From Coenobita brevimanus (taxonomy: Eukaryota > Arthropoda > Malacostraca > Decapoda > Coenobitidae): DNA of 64,000 nucleotides. The notes below the pieces were generated by a model. That model was not told the DNA's origin, made no database searches, and was given only the letters and a program-made list of their open reading frames with translations. Each line of letters opens with the position of its first letter. Within the stretch, counting starts at the first letter, position 1. The stretch covers positions 22,465,785 through 22,529,784 of the forward strand of contig CM064712.1 of the NCBI GenBank assembly GCA_032717465.1, in the 5' to 3' direction. This document shows positions 1-12,582 of this stretch, one piece after another. The position numbers were made by a program, and so were the translations under genes.

Positions 1-110
1 TCTTTTGATGAATTTCAGTAGTAACGACTACTTTGAGCAGGCTGACCATTATGTTAATTTTGTTGAGTAAAAGAAAGGATGCATGGGAAACACTGACCAG
101 CGTGGCCTCC

Positions 111-155
<45 letters not shown>

Positions 156-733
156 CTGTGTGTGTACTTTAACCCCTAGGGTACACAATTCGATCGACCG
201 AACTTCCCTGGAGCTGATTTTTCAGTTCTTACAGAAGTAAAAAGTTTTATGCCCAAGGTTTAGAGCTTGACTTTACACACCTTATGCCACAAACCAGAGC
301 ATTTTAAACCAACTGGTTCATGAGCTATAGCCCGTTAAAACTGAAAAAATTTAGCCTTCCAGGCAGGGTGACTCCTGTTTTCTATGCACTTCCACCCTAT
401 CCCACCCTCATTCCTCCCCTCCCATTACCTTCCTCATCCATTCCCATCACCCACCCTTTTCCTCTCCTCCCCCTACCCACTTCCCCTATCCCCTTCCCCC
501 CTACTCCACCCTTCAGAATTTTCCTTTTTTTTTTTTTAATTTTTTTTTTAATTTTTTTAAACAATAGCATGGAAAATAATTGTGTCAGTGTTCCTCAATC
601 ACTCCCACCACCCTCACCAACACTTCTCCCCTCCCCACCTTCCCTACCCCCGTCCCCTTCCCTCATAGCTGTGTAGCTGACAAATTAAAAATGAAATAGA
701 GCCAAAACACACAAAACCTTTTTCTTGGTGTTA

Positions 734-786
<53 letters not shown>

Positions 787-1683
787 ACACACACACACCC
801 TCACCCCTTCCCCCCCATCCCCTCCCCTCAGAGCTGTCAGATCAAGTAGCTGTAAGAATTTCATGGGGAAAAAAAAGCTAAAGCATGCAAAATAATGATA
901 ATTGTGTAAGAGAAAGACAAACACACAAATACACAATTTATTATAAAAAACAAAACATTACTAAAATTTACATGAAACATTACGGTATATTCACAGAGGT
1001 GAATATATCGTTAAAACATGAAAAAACACACACATTCTGTTTCGTGCATTGGTTTGTGTAATTACACAAACAATAATCTGGTACTAAATGAAAATACGCA
1101 ATATGAATAGTAACAATGACGTATAATACTCTAGGCGGGGTGGGCGAGGAGGTACGCGGATGGCATACTACAGGGGGTGGGGTGGGGAGAGGGCTGGAGG
1201 GGTGGGACGGGGGTATAGAGGTAGGAGACAGACACGACAAGACAAAGAGGAAAGTAAGAGAGGGAACACAGGTGTGGAGGGTGGGTAGGGGGGATATAAT
1301 GCTCCCTAGGGAGACAGGGAGGGGGGAAAGGGGGAGTGAACCACAGTGGTGTGATGGAGGATGGTGGGGGTGGGGAAGGGAGGGAGCAGGAGGCAGTCAG
1401 CAGTGAGGGAGGGGGAGAGGGAAGAAAGGTATTAGGCTATAGGAAGGTGGCAAGAGGACAGTGGGGAAATCACCCCCCCTCCCTGCCATGGGTTGGGGCC
1501 CAGATCCTGCCCCCTCCCTACTCAGGACTTAGTTGTCATTGGTTTGCATCGATATACATCACAGTCGGGCCAAAGCCTAGTGTCCACAGTTTTTTACAAA
1601 GGCTCCTCTGTCGATCATATTCGGCATCTAGCGAAATTCTGGAAAAGGATCGATTGATCCTGTTAGTACTTTTGGGGCTAAAT
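1..1683. other. Low-complexity intergenic DNA, no gene seen
   Basis: I see no supportable gene here. The stretch holds a CA dinucleotide run at about 113-153, a C/T-rich tract at 355-665, a second CA run at about 736-798 and a G-rich tract at 1130-1480. The open frames are proline/serine- or glycine-rich by-products of base composition, without any recognisable domain. Confidence 0.7.
736..798. repeat. (CA)n microsatellite
   Basis: An almost perfect CA dinucleotide run of about 60 bases, followed by C-rich sequence. The Val/Cys-rich frame across it on the minus strand is a simple-repeat artefact. Confidence 0.95.
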
Positions 1684-2062
1684 ACATGTTTAATGTACAT
1701 GCCGCTGTTCTGTACTGCATGTTTTGCCATTCTCTGATATGTAGTACAGTATTTACTGTAATGTAACAGTTAGTGTACAGTGAGTTCTTTTTATCCACAC
1801 ATTCCCTGTAAATACCAAACAACAAATGTACAATAGTGTATGCTGTAGGCAGTGTACAATATGGCACAGGACTGGGGTGGTAATCAATGACTATCAGTGT
1901 GAGTGGTGGAATGCAGTTTTTTTGTTTAATGTACATGCAGTGCTTCTGTAGTGTTTGCTTTGTTGTTCTTTGTTATGTAGTATTTACTATAATATAATAG
2001 TTAATATACAGTGTCAGTTTTCTTTACCCACACTTTCCTTGTAAATACTGAATGATAAGGGA
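1684..2062. repeat. Diverged tandem duplication, period about 236 bp
   Basis: Two similar blocks of about 140 bases start near 1687 and 1923. Both begin with TGTTTAATGTACATGC and run through a TATGTAGTA...ATTTACT segment to a shared CC(C/T)TGTAAATAC. They differ by many substitutions and small indels, so the duplication is old. No coding potential is visible. Possible origins are a decayed mobile-element fragment or a short satellite. Confidence 0.65.
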
Positions 2063-2088
2063 ACACTGATTTATCCAAGACCTACTTC

Positions 2089-5000
2089 TATCTATCAATC
2101 TATCTATTGCCAGATGCCTTAATCCCCTTTGGGGTGGCCACAAACAAATCGCCTCCACGTCGTCCTGTCCCCCGCCATTTCACTGCCCTGGTCCCAACTC
2201 ACACCCCCCTCTCTCATATACCTTTCCACCCCATCTCTCCATCTCATCCTCGGCCTCCCCCTCCCTCTTCCTCCCTCCACCGCACTCACATACACTCTCT
2301 TCGTCAGTTTTTCACCCTCCACCCTCTCCAGATGACCAAACCACCTCAGCGTGTTCCTCCTAACGCTCACATCCACATCCACACCACAATGCTCCTTTAT
2401 ATCCTCATTCGTCAACCTGTCTCTCCATGTGATTCCACAGGCTCCTCTTAAATAACTCATTTCCACTGCTCTCACTCTTGACTTGTGTCCTTCCAACAAC
2501 GTCCAAGCTTCACTTCCGTACGTTAGAGTTGGTATCTCAATACTGTCATGTGGTAACTTTTTCACTTCCACGCTCACTTCCCTGTTTCTTAACACTGCTT
2601 TCAAAGAACCAGCAACCTTTCTTCCCTGCTGTACCCTTTCAAGCACTTCACCCTCCAAACCTCCATCCTTACTCATCACACTACCCAAGTACTTAAACGT
2701 ACTCACATTTTCCAATTCCTTACCATCCAACCTCGCTGTACGTTCACTGACTTCACCTCTCTCAAAGACCATCACTTTACTCTTCCCTACATTCACCTTT
2801 AAATTCCGTTTCTTACACACTCTCCCAAACTCATCCACCAAACCTTGCAGCTTCCCTTCGTCTTCACTCAACAACACAGTATCATCTGCAAACAACAGTA
2901 CAGGGAGTTTCCAGACACTATCCTCTCTCACCACCCAACATCCACTACCCTACCTTGTACCTCTTTTATTACCCCATCCATGAACAGATTGAACAACCAT
3001 GGAGACATGACACATCCCCGTTTCAACCCAACCTCCAAAGAGAAAAATTCACTTAGTTCACCATCCACATGCACTGCAGCCTTAGCACCATCATACATAC
3101 TCTTCACAGCATTCAACAACTTTCCATCTACTCCATATATTAATACTTTCCACAATCCTTGTCTATCCACCCTGTCATATGCTTTCTCCAAATCCATGAA
3201 AGCCGCATACAACTTCTTTCCCTTCTCTAGAAACTTTTCCACTAAAGATCTAAGAATGAATATCTGATCTACACGTCCTCTTCCCTTCCTAAAGCCTCCC
3301 TGTTCTTCTCCAACTAATTCCTCTGTTCTTTCTGTAACTCTGTCAATAAGTATCCTACCATACACTTTTCCTATTATACTAAGAAGACAAATGCCCCTAT
3401 GATTACCACACACTTCTTTTTCCTCTTTTCCTTTGTACAAGGGAATAGTTATACCTGACTTCCAATCCTCCGGGACTCTACCTTCCTCCCAGGCCAATCT
3501 GCACATCTTCCACATCCATTCTACTACTATCTCTCCCCCATGCTTCAGCATTTCACCACACACTCCATCAATTCCTGGGGCTTTCCCCAATTTAACTTTC
3601 TTCATTGCTTCCACAACTTCTATCCTACTGATTTCTTCCTGTCCTCTCACCTCCCTCCTTTTCTCAGCCATCCCCCAGCCACTTATACTCGCATTACTTC
3701 CATCCTGTATGTTCAACAATTCCTTAAAGTGTTCTCTCCATCTGCTCACTTTTTCTCCCTTCTCCACTAGTAATCTACCATTTTTATCTTTCACTCCCCT
3801 GCTAACCTCACTTCCACCCTGTCTTACTCTCTTCACCACTTTCCAGAACATTTTCTTACAGTCCCTCCACTTTACACTCAAATTCCTCATCCACTTTCTT
3901 CTTACTCTCTCTTACTAATCTTTTCACCTCTTTCTTCCTTTCTACATGTAACTCTCTCTTCCACCTCTCAACTTCTTCCACGCTTCTATTTCTCATCCAT
4001 TCATTGTATGCTTTCTTCTTTTGTGCCACAGCCTGTCTCACCTCTTCAGTCCACCACGCTGTTCCTTGCACCCCTCTCCGTTTTCTCTTCCTCCCACACA
4101 CCACATCACATGCTGCACATATTTCTTCTGTGAATATCTTGCACACACCTTCCAAGTCCCCCATCTGCTCCAATTCATATTTGCCCAATCGTTCCTCCAC
4201 TTCTCTCTTATACTCTGCCTTTTTCTCATCCTCTTGTAACCTTTCCACTCTCCTTGCAACTACTCCTTCCTCTCGTCTTTCCCTTCTTCTATTCCTCCAT
4301 CTTACTTGTATCCTAATTCTAGCCACCACCAAGTAGTGGTCAGAAAGTCCACTCCCCCAACCTCTATAAGCTCTTGCATCCATTACACATCTTCGCATCC
4401 TTTCATCCACACACACATAATCAATCATTGCCTTCCTTTCATTCAGTTCACCACCCACCCTTCTCATCACTCGCCATGTATACCTGTGGATCATTTTATG
4501 CCTGAAGAGGGTATTGGCTATCACCAACCCCCTCCCAACACAAATGTCCACTAACGCACTGCCATTCTCATCTATCGCAGCAGGCACACCCCACTCACCA
4601 ACTATTCCATCCACCTTCACATTCCCTAATTTACCATTCATATCACCGATCAAAAACACTCTTTCATTCCTTCCAAACTTTTCCATGCACACTTCCACAT
4701 TTGTCCAGAACTCTTCTCTCACTCTGCTAGCACGATCTTGCGTTGGCGCATACACACACACAATCGCCCACATTTGTAATCCAACTTTCAACTTTACCCA
4801 CACAATCCTTGACCCAACTGATCCATATTGTCATATGCTCTTCTTCCATCTTTTACTCAGAACTATACATACTCCTTCCTTTGCCCTCTCATTCTCACCT
4901 ACTTCTGCACATATACCCCACCCATACTCCCATTCTCTCACACTTTCTCCTCTCCATTTTGTTTCAGTTATTCCACATACATCCATTTTTGCACCCTCAA

Positions 5001-5250
5001 GCACCTGAAGAATCTCTCTCTCTTTCGCCTCATCATTCGTTCCTCTTACATTCCACGTAACCATTACCAAGTCCTTTGTCCAGTCCTTGGTCGTCATCGT
5101 TTGGTCAGTCCTTGTCCGAGGCTTGTTGTTTGTTTTTTTAGTTAGCTGTTTTCCGGGGAGAGGCACTAACCCTCCGCCAACCCTTTTAGTCGCCTTTTAC
5201 GACAAGCAGGGATACTGGGGGAGTATTCTTGAAAACCCCCTACTCCCAGG
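2089..5250 (-). mobile_element. RTE-type non-LTR retrotransposon, near full length
   Basis: The minus strand carries an apurinic-type endonuclease followed by a reverse transcriptase in one reading unit, about 3.1 kb, typical of RTE-clade LINEs. The 3' end has no poly(A). It ends in a short tail of ATAG repeats (TATCTATC on the plus strand at 2089-2107), directly after the motif TCTGGCAATAGATAG. The same 3' end recurs at least seven more times in the window. The 5' limit near 5250 is estimated from where coding-type sequence and a C-rich leader stop; no second copy here shows the 5' end. Several frameshifts make this copy inactive. Confidence 0.85.
2119..5097 (-). pseudogene. RTE endonuclease-reverse transcriptase, frameshifted
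   Basis: This would encode the protein that nicks target DNA and copies the element RNA in the nucleus. I start at the ATG at 5097, the first in-frame ATG before the endonuclease motif VMVTWNVRG. Endonuclease marks follow: ITETKW, VYAPTQD, GDMNGKLGN and SDHYLVV. The RT part shows GFRKGRG, FMDLEKAYDRV, GCVMSPWLFN and FADDTVLLSE, then a C-terminal TLRWFGH and RGRGRPRMRW stretch. Reading frame changes occur near 4830, 3870 and 2930. The last lies just before the FADD catalytic motif, where a few residues present in the copy at 43286-44969 are missing. Family placement is firm; the copy is dead. Confidence 0.85.
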
Positions 5251-5394
5251 GGTAGTCTTTATTTTCAGTGGAATGACTTCCTGGAACATAAGGATAAACA
5301 TGTAAGTTAGTAAATAGAGTATTTATTGAGAAAAAGAGCCATTTATATCCAGCTGTATGTTACTGTGTATGAGTGTATGGCTGAACAACGCTCT

Positions 5395-5560
5395 GTATTT
5401 AACAATCTTTGTTCTGTGGTAGATGGGGGTGCCCATCGTCCACTCTGTGTAGGAATGCCTTATGTTCTCTACACTGAGTGACAAGCCAAACTGTTCCTGT
5501 ACCCAGGAAACCATTTCTTATGCTGAGTGGTAACCATATAACTGGGGTTTTTGGTCGGGT
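5395..5560 (+). repeat. Fragment of SINE family S1
   Basis: Shares the segment ACACTGAGTGACAAGCCAAA, a GAAACCATTT block and GTGGTAACCATATAAC with the copies at 36245-36478 and 41833-42180. It ends before the tRNA-like part and tail seen in the 41833 copy, so it is a truncated, diverged member. Confidence 0.65.
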
Positions 5561-5739
5561 TAAGTGTCCCCCAGATTCCCCTATCTAAAATCACTAATTC
5601 ATGGCAAATGTTTCTGAGAGCCTTAGAGGGCCCAATACCTGCCCAGGACCCCAACCAAATGGGCAGATTTGTGTGGCCTTGTGAATGAGGAGAGCAAGAG
5701 GGTGGAAGTGGGGAATGTGTTCAATTTCAGAGTGCAAGA

Positions 5740-6265
5740 TATACCGTAACAGCATTGTGGGAAACAAAGACGAAAGGGTGTGGAGTATGAGGGTGGAAAG
5801 TGTGTAAGATCGGCATGAATTGGCGAGGAAGATGCAAGGAAGGAGTTGCTTTGTTGATGAATGAGTTGCTTTGTTGATGAATGAGGTGTGGCAGAGTGGA
5901 ATGAGAGATTACAAATGTGTCAGCTCAAGATGTATGTATGTCATGTTCAAGTGAGAGAAGGTGAAAGTGGCAGTGATTGTAGCGTATGCACCATGTGATG
6001 ACAGGAGTGAGAGTGAGAAAGACAGGTTTTGGGATGAGCTGGCTGAAACGGTGGGAGAAATGCCCAGGAGCTACAAGGTGATCATAATGGGCGATATGAA
6101 TAGAAGAGTAGGCACTGGTCCTCAGGATGACATAATGAGTTGTAATGGCATACCAGGAAAAAATGATAATTGGAAACAACTGAATGACATGTGTCAGGAA
6201 AGGAGGTTGTGCATTTGTAACTCGTATTTCAAACACAAAGATGTGCATAAATTCATTGATCCCTC
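5740..6265 (+). pseudogene. Endonuclease fragment of a second RTE-type LINE
   Basis: A readable frame from about 5961 gives VIVAYAPCDD, DRFWDELAE, VIIMGDMNRRVG and CNSYFKHKDVHK, the central motifs of an RTE-class AP endonuclease (catalytic GDMN). It differs clearly from the element at 2089-5250, so it is a different lineage. Upstream sequence reads WRGRCKEGVALLMNE in a shifted frame, consistent with the preceding part of the same domain. It contains a tandemly doubled 20-base unit at about 5843-5887. Downstream similarity stops near 6250 at a segment with repeated ATCCGGA motifs. No RT part follows. Confidence 0.7.
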
Positions 6266-6912
6266 AATCATCCGGATGCTCATGATCCGGACATGTTTAT
6301 TATCTGAACGCTGGACCTTGGCTCTGTTAAATCACTATCCGAATTTACTTGCTATTATCTGGATGTGAAAGTGCCCAAGAACTTCGGCCGGCCAGCCAAC
6401 ACGTCCAAACATTCTGTATTGTGGCCGCTGGGCTTGAGCCGTGAGCGGGAAGAAGTCCGTAACTTACAACCAGAGCTAAAATGTCCATCCGCTCCTGTAC
6501 TGAATGGTCAAAGTCACGCACTGGTCCAATCACTCCCAATGAACCTCCAGCACCCGAGCAATAAGACTGTAACCCGCAAGTGGTGTCAAAACATCTGTAT
6601 GCATCCCTATCCATTGTCTCATATCGCGCTGCCACCAGGCTAGCTTTTTCATCGCTGCCATCACGCATGTAACACAGTCCACAAACCATGAGTACATGTT
6701 CACTGACAGCGCTCATCCACCTCTCTACCGAAGGTTGAAAATCATGCAGCCACCGGGAGGCACTCACACCACACACAAAGGGAGAGACAGAGAGAGAGAC
6801 ATTCCCACACTGAGTACAGTATCAGTGTGGAAGGAGAGCCTGAAAATGTTGCAGAGAAGTAAGACGATGGTACAGCCTGGTGGCTGAGAGAAAAATGGGT
6901 GACTGGACGAAG
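6266..6912. other. Unassigned DNA after LINE fragment
   Basis: No gene recognised. The first 110 bases carry ATCCGGATGCTCATGATCCGG and related motifs that recall pogo/Tigger ends, but I cannot pair them into terminal repeats. The rest is unique-looking. Confidence 0.5.
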
Positions 6913-6958
<46 letters not shown>

Positions 6959-6984
6959 ATATATATATATATAAACGCGTGCAC

Positions 6985-7019
<35 letters not shown>

Positions 7020-7046
7020 ATATATATATATATAAACGCGTGCACG

Positions 7047-7075
<29 letters not shown>
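6913..7075. repeat. Compound microsatellite with higher-order unit
   Basis: Two CA runs, each followed by an AT run and the unique word AAACGCGTGCACGAC. The whole compound unit of about 61 bases occurs twice (CTCAT at 6956 and 7017). Duplication of a compound block points to a segmental step rather than simple slippage. Confidence 0.9.
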
Positions 7076-7077
<2 letters not shown>

Positions 7078-7232
7078 TGGGGGGAAGGAAGAGCCATCCG
7101 TCATACACAGATGAGATGGCAAGTCTAAAATAAAGAAAGGAAATGTGTGTCAGTATTTTTTTTTTTTCCCCACTTAATTTAGAGGTGTTGGGTGAGTGTG
7201 AGGAGAGGGTGGAATAGGGAAGATGGTAGTTA

Positions 7233-7340
7233 TGTAGTAGGAGATGCAACCCCAGGTTCATCTGAACGTGAGCCCAGTGGAAATCAAGTAGTAGTAGATG
7301 CAACCCCAGGCTCATTTGAACGTGAACCCAGTGGACTGCA
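7233..7340. repeat. 54-bp direct repeat, two units
   Basis: Units at 7233-7286 and 7287-7340 share GATGCAACCCCAGG, TGAACGTGA and CCCAGTGGA with a few substitutions. 54 is a multiple of three and the frame stays open across both, but no protein family is recognised for this part. Confidence 0.8.
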
Positions 7341-8497
7341 GGCTGATGTAAACCTCCTCGTACAGCTCACCATTCTCCTTTCAGGGGATGGGGAGAGAGT
7401 TGAGGAACGTTTGTATAATGATCTCTTATCTGTCACCCACAATCCCATTTATCCATATGCAGATGACTCAACACTTCACAGTTCATTCACACTTAAACAC
7501 CCATTTACAAAGTTTAATAACTCTAACTCACAACTCAGTACAGCCATCTCCATAAATCAAGACTTATCTAGGATCACTGCATGGGGACAAAATAACCTTT
7601 TCCTATTTAATGCTGGTAAAACCAAATATATGCAGTTTACTAACAGACAGACATTGCCAGAATCCTATGTTACCTTCAGTGCTACTAATATTCCCATCTC
7701 CAAAAGTATTGACATTCTCGGTGTTTCACTTAACTTTGCCCTCAGCTGCACCTCTCATGTCAGATCACTTGCTAAAACCGCCTCAAAGAAACTTGACTTA
7801 TTGTACAGAGTTCGTAGCTTCATTGCTCACGAGCAGTTAGCAGTAGTTTATGAGAGTCATGTGCGCTCTCAGCTGGAATAATGCTCATTGGTGTGGAGAG
7901 GTTGCACTAAAGCAGCTAGAGTGCTAGACAAAATTCAGAACAATGTTGTTGGAATTATTAATAACCCTGCTATTACCAAGGAACCTCTCCTACAGGTAAG
8001 AAGGAATGTAGCCTCCCTTGCATTATTTTAGAGATACTTTTAACCCAAATGCTCAGACAAAATTGCATCCATTGTACCACCTCTCCATGCCTTCCCCCTG
8101 TGCTACACAGGCTTCTGGTAGCTCTCATGACAGGACCGCCACACAGCCATATTGCAGAACTTCTGCCTATCAGAAGTCTTTTATTCCCCGAACTGCATCT
8201 TTTTGGAACTCGCTTCCCCAGAGTTGTTTCCCCCCAAACTTCAACCTACAGCTGTTCAAGTCCAACCGTTACAGATTCTTTATGAATGGAGGACACCAGT
8301 AATCTGGTGTATGGATTATTTGTTTTATTCATTTGTTTTTCCTTTCTCTGCTCTGGTATTTAAAAAAGAAATATGAGACTACAGAACTAAGAATTACAGC
8401 TGGGTTCAGTTTGCAGCAGCAAGCAAGTCTAACCCAAAGCTATCCATCTCAGGTCCTCCCGATTGTACTGTCCTTGGCCATTGGCCGAGCCAAGGTC
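7341..8497 (+). pseudogene. Jockey-like LINE, 3' part of reverse transcriptase
   Basis: The frame carries YADDSTLHS (the RT catalytic YADD), then AISINQDLSRITAWG, FNAGKTKYM, DILGVSL and HVRSLAKTASKKL, the usual palm-thumb order of jockey-superfamily RTs. A stop at about 7879 and a frameshift near 8028 separate it from the C-terminal stretch with FIPRTASFWNSLP and FNLQLFKSNRYRFF. Everything 5' of the YADD motif is missing, so it is a 5'-truncated dead copy. The 3' untranslated part runs to about 8497, where an LTR element is inserted. Confidence 0.75.
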
Positions 8498-8501
8498 CAG
8501 A

Positions 8502-9575
8502 TGTAGGACTACATAATAGATAGATAGATAAATAGATAGATAGATAGATAGAAGCAGGGAGTCAGATGATGAGAAGGTGTTGTGTCTGCGAGAATCGAGC
8601 AGTGCTAAACATGCTTACACACTCTTAACACTGAGGAAAGCTGACGATAGCGGCCAGTAAGGAGATGATGCAGTTAGCTGTCAGCAGTCCTCTCGTGAAC
8701 AAAGATCTGGTAACCATGCACACACATATACACACATACTCACACACAGGCTCCTTAAGCTTTCCATCCACGAGGAACACACGTGACACACCCCTGCTAC
8801 ACCAGATTTTAGGAGAGAGAGAGTAGAAGGAGACAAGCGACCCTAGAGACAGGTCACGGAAGAAGGGCTTAGCGATTTGAGAGAGAGAGACAGATAGCGA
8901 GACAGGGAGGTAGCTACCCGGGACTTATACTCGTTCCGTGTGAGAGACTTGTTAATATTTCCAAGATGTAGGACTACATAATAGATAGATAGAGAGATAG
9001 ATAGAAGCAGGGAGTCAGATGATGAGAAGGTGTTGTGTCTGTGAGAATAGAGCAGTGCTAAACATGCTTACACACTCTTAACACTGAGGAAAGCTGACGA
9101 CAGCGGCCAGTAAGGAGATGATGCAGTTAGCTGTCAGCAGTCCTCTCGTGAACAAAGATCTGGTAACCATGCACACACATATACACACATACTCACACAC
9201 AGGCTCCTTAAGCTTTCCATCCACGAGGAACACACGTGACACACCCCTGCTACACCAGATTTTAGGAAAGAGAGAGTAGGAGACAAGCGACCCTAGAGAC
9301 TGGTCACGGAAGAAGGGCTTAGCGATTTGAGAGAGAGAGACAGATAGCGAGACAGGGAGGTAGCTACCCGGGACTTATACTCGTTCCGTGTGAGAGACTT
9401 GTTAATATTTCCAAGACAAATAAAAATACTCCCATACTATTCTTTACCTCTCCTGTCACTACATGACAAATGGGAAAGAAGATTAGCTACTTACGAAGCT
9501 ACTCAAGTATAACAACCGCTCTTCCATAAGTCTAAAATATACTTCTCTACAAGTAACTACAAAGTCGTTATGACA
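8502..9575 (+). repeat. 5' LTR with internal 465-bp duplication
   Basis: The LTR start motif occurs at 8502 and again at 8967. About 465 bases are present twice in tandem, after which the shared 3' part runs to 9575. The 3' LTR has the segment once. The first unit resembles the 3' LTR at several variable sites (for example CGAGAATCGAG, and the length of the GATA run), while the second unit has private changes. Both units carry the GATA-type run near the start. Confidence 0.9.
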
Positions 9576-9577
9576 TT

Positions 9578-9594
9578 TGGTAGCAGCGAACGTA
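9578..9594 (+). promoter_or_regulatory. Putative primer-binding site
   Basis: TGGTAGCAGCGAACG lies two bases after the 5' LTR end. TGG immediately inside the LTR is expected where a tRNA 3' CCA end primes minus-strand synthesis. I cannot name the tRNA without a search. Confidence 0.6.
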
Positions 9595-10603
9595 TACGAA
9601 CCTCGTCTACGAATCAACATTAAATTCCTACAAAATATCAAGATTGAAAACAAGAATATCTCTCTCAACCAACAACATAACCCGCTCCTGACGCTTCTCT
9701 CCATCCAGCCCCCTCCGTCTCCCAGATCATCATGCTGATGCAGAGGTCAAGAGATCACACGACGCCTTGCAAGTAGTTTAACAAAATATTGATACAATAT
9801 TGCAATTTCTACGACGAATCAGCGAACTACAACCATCTACAATCAACTACAATTAACAACTCTATGTCGTCTGTATAATCTTCTACACGCACCTACAAGA
9901 AGCGGCAGTCTTCATCCTACAACGAGTAAATCACAAGAAAAAAGGACCAAGAATACATCAAGAAAGAAAGAAAACAAACAAACAAACAAACAAACAAACG
10001 AAGAGTGAGAGACGACTCACAACTCATAACCACCAGACCTCACCCTCCTCTCTCTGCTACATCCACCCAACCGCCAACGCTTACGCAGGAGTGCAGAGCT
10101 ACCAGTGTGGGAAGCCGACGTCACCATGTGCTGAGACGACAGCACGCCAATCAACCCGTGAAGAACAACGCTATCACCACGTGAAACACCACTCACACCA
10201 TTTCCCACCACGGTAAAAATTAGTGAGTTACATAGTTACTTCATTCATACAATACACAGTGATAGACAATAAGCTTCTGCACAAACATATAAAACATGCT
10301 GTATAGTTACAGCTTAAATACACATACTTACTTCAGTTATCTGCATAACTCAAACACTAAATAATCACCAACAATAAATATAACATTTATTTACTACCAA
10401 CGAGTGTTACCATTTATACCTACATAAAATACGTGTTTCATACTTACAGCTATACATTATTACATCTACAAAGTAATAAAGAAAATATACCATCACAGTT
10501 ACTCAATGAGCGATTAAAAGAACTGTATTAAACATTTATTAATTAAAACTACCTAGTGGAAACATACTAATTAAGTTAAAAGGTAGACTAGAAAAAAAAA
10601 AAA

Positions 10604-10738
10604 ATGGCCAACACAAATGCCGTTAGCAAGAGTGAACATCTTCAACACAATCGTGAAGACAATGATTTCCACACAGTGCTGACACACATATTACTCACGA
10701 TAGGTACAGGTGAACAAGAAGTCAGTGTGTATAGTTAA
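10604..10738 (+). CDS. Short ORF in LTR-element leader, possible gag remnant
   Basis: A 44-residue frame begins ATGGCCAAC directly after an A-rich run and stops with TAA at 10736-10738. It sits about 1 kb after the primer-binding site, where gag would start. The protein is polar (MANTNAVSKSEHLQ...) with a short hydrophobic stretch THILLTIG. No domain can be named. It may be the truncated start of gag or chance. Confidence 0.3.
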   Translation: MANTNAVSKSEHLQHNREDNDFHTVLTHILLTIGTGEQEVSVYS

Positions 10739-11955
10739 TACTGTATATATGTATATATATTTTTTTTATATAAAATAACAAAATATGGGACTATATAATA
10801 TTTTATAATCTCTGTGCAATATAAACTAAACTTTAAAAAAGTATCCCAAGGAAATTAGCCAGTAATTATGCAACCATGAACATGGAAAAAGTGTACACAA
10901 GCAAAGAGAAACAAACTATGGAAAATCAATACATACAAAAAAAAAAAAAAGAAAAGAAAAGGAAAGGAAAGAAAGAAAGAAGAGTGAGAAGGAAAAAAGA
11001 GAAATAGAGTAAGATCACATAACAAACAAATGAAAATAAGTGTAAGTGTACTACATATGCCAAAATACCACATAAACTACAAACAAAAAAGCAAATTGTT
11101 GTCTCCACACACAAGTGGCATGGCACATCATCACTATCATCGACCGCAGCATATGTTAGGACTGCAGTTATTACAATTATGTTACTCCATATTACAATAA
11201 TGTAACTACAAACGATATGTAACAATTATGTAACGACAAACGATTGCATTATGTTACACTAACTACAATTATGTACCTACAAACGATATGTAACAATTAT
11301 GTAACGACAAACGATTGCATTATGTTACACTTTGCCAATTATGTAACAGTTGCATTAATAAGATGTAACTTTTATGTAATTTTAACTACAATTATAAGGC
11401 CAAGACACTTATGTAATAGTTGCATTAACAAAATGTAACTACAATTATAAGGCCAACACAATTATGCATTAACACAATATTTTGTAACAATTCATAAAAT
11501 GTTACAATTATGTAGTACCACAATGTTAGTACAATATTATAAGTCATACAATTATAGCACAATTCTGTATTACCAGTATCATCATACAAGTTAGGTGAAA
11601 TATTAGACATTACTAAAGTGATAACTCAAATATGTAATGTATAACCTAGCAGTATTACCATTGCACAATTATATGCGTACGTCTGTTGTACATGCACGTC
11701 TTACAAAGTGTTATACAACAACCATTGCATTTATTCAAACATGTATACAACTTCTTTAAATGTATTATTACTGAATAATCACTATTTACTATGAATAATA
11801 TATGTATACAATATTCATACAATTATGTTACTTTTACAATATTATGTATTTCACTTAATTAGCTTATAAGTTCATTATAATGTGTATGTAGTATGTATTA
11901 ATATATTATAACTATTAAATGTCGATGGTACGCCATTTTCGCGCGACCGAGCAGA
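10739..11955. other. AT-rich interior of the LTR element
   Basis: No gene. It is filled with variants of GTAACAATTATGTAAC, including a 71-bp direct duplication (AACGATATGT at 11211 and 11282). The many short palindromic GTTAC/GTAAC words could form secondary structure. The last bases before the 3' LTR (GACCGAGCAGA) are moderately purine-rich, where a polypurine tract would be expected. Confidence 0.7.
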
Positions 11956-12582
11956 TGTAGGACTACATAATAGATAGATAGATAAATAGATAGATAGATA
12001 GATAGATAGAAGCAGGGAGTCAGATGATGAGAAGGTGTTGTGTCTGCGAGAATCGAGCAGTGCTAAACATGCTTACACACTCTTAACACTGAGGAAAGCT
12101 GACGACAGCGGCCAGTAAGGAGATGATGCAGTTAGCTGTCAGCAGTCCTCTCGTGAACAAAGATCTGGTAACCATGCACACACATATACACACATACTCA
12201 CACACAGGCTCCTTAAGCTTTCCATCCACGAGGAACACACGTGACACACCCCTGCTACACCAGATTTTAGGAAAGAGAGAGTAGCAGGAGACAAGCGACC
12301 CTAGAGACAGGTCACGGAAGAAGGGCTTAGCGATTTGAGAGAGAGAGACAGATAGCGAGACAGGGAGGTAGCTACCCGGGACTTATACTCGTTCCGTGTG
12401 AGAGACTTGTTAATATTTCCAAGACAAATAAAAATACTCCCATACTATTCTTTACCTCTCCTGTCACTACATGACAAATGGGAAGAAGATTAGCTACTTA
12501 CGAAGCTACTCAAGTATAACAACCACTCGTCCATAAGTCTAAAATATACTTCTCTACAAGTAACTACAAAGTCGTTATGACA
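11956..12582 (+). repeat. 3' LTR, single-unit form
   Basis: 627 bases from TGTAGGAC to TTATGACA, with the segment that is doubled in the 5' LTR present once. Nearly identical to the 5' LTR over the shared parts apart from small indels in GATA and GA runs, so the insertion looks fairly young. Confidence 0.9.

Noticed and set aside
3433..4554. Long plus-strand frames rich in Ser, Pro and Phe opposite the RTE
   Set aside because: They are the antisense of the LINE coding region. The same frames appear opposite every RTE copy and carry no domain.
6245..6370. Pogo/Tigger MITE suggested by repeated ATCCGGA words
   Set aside because: I could not find paired termini with TA duplication.
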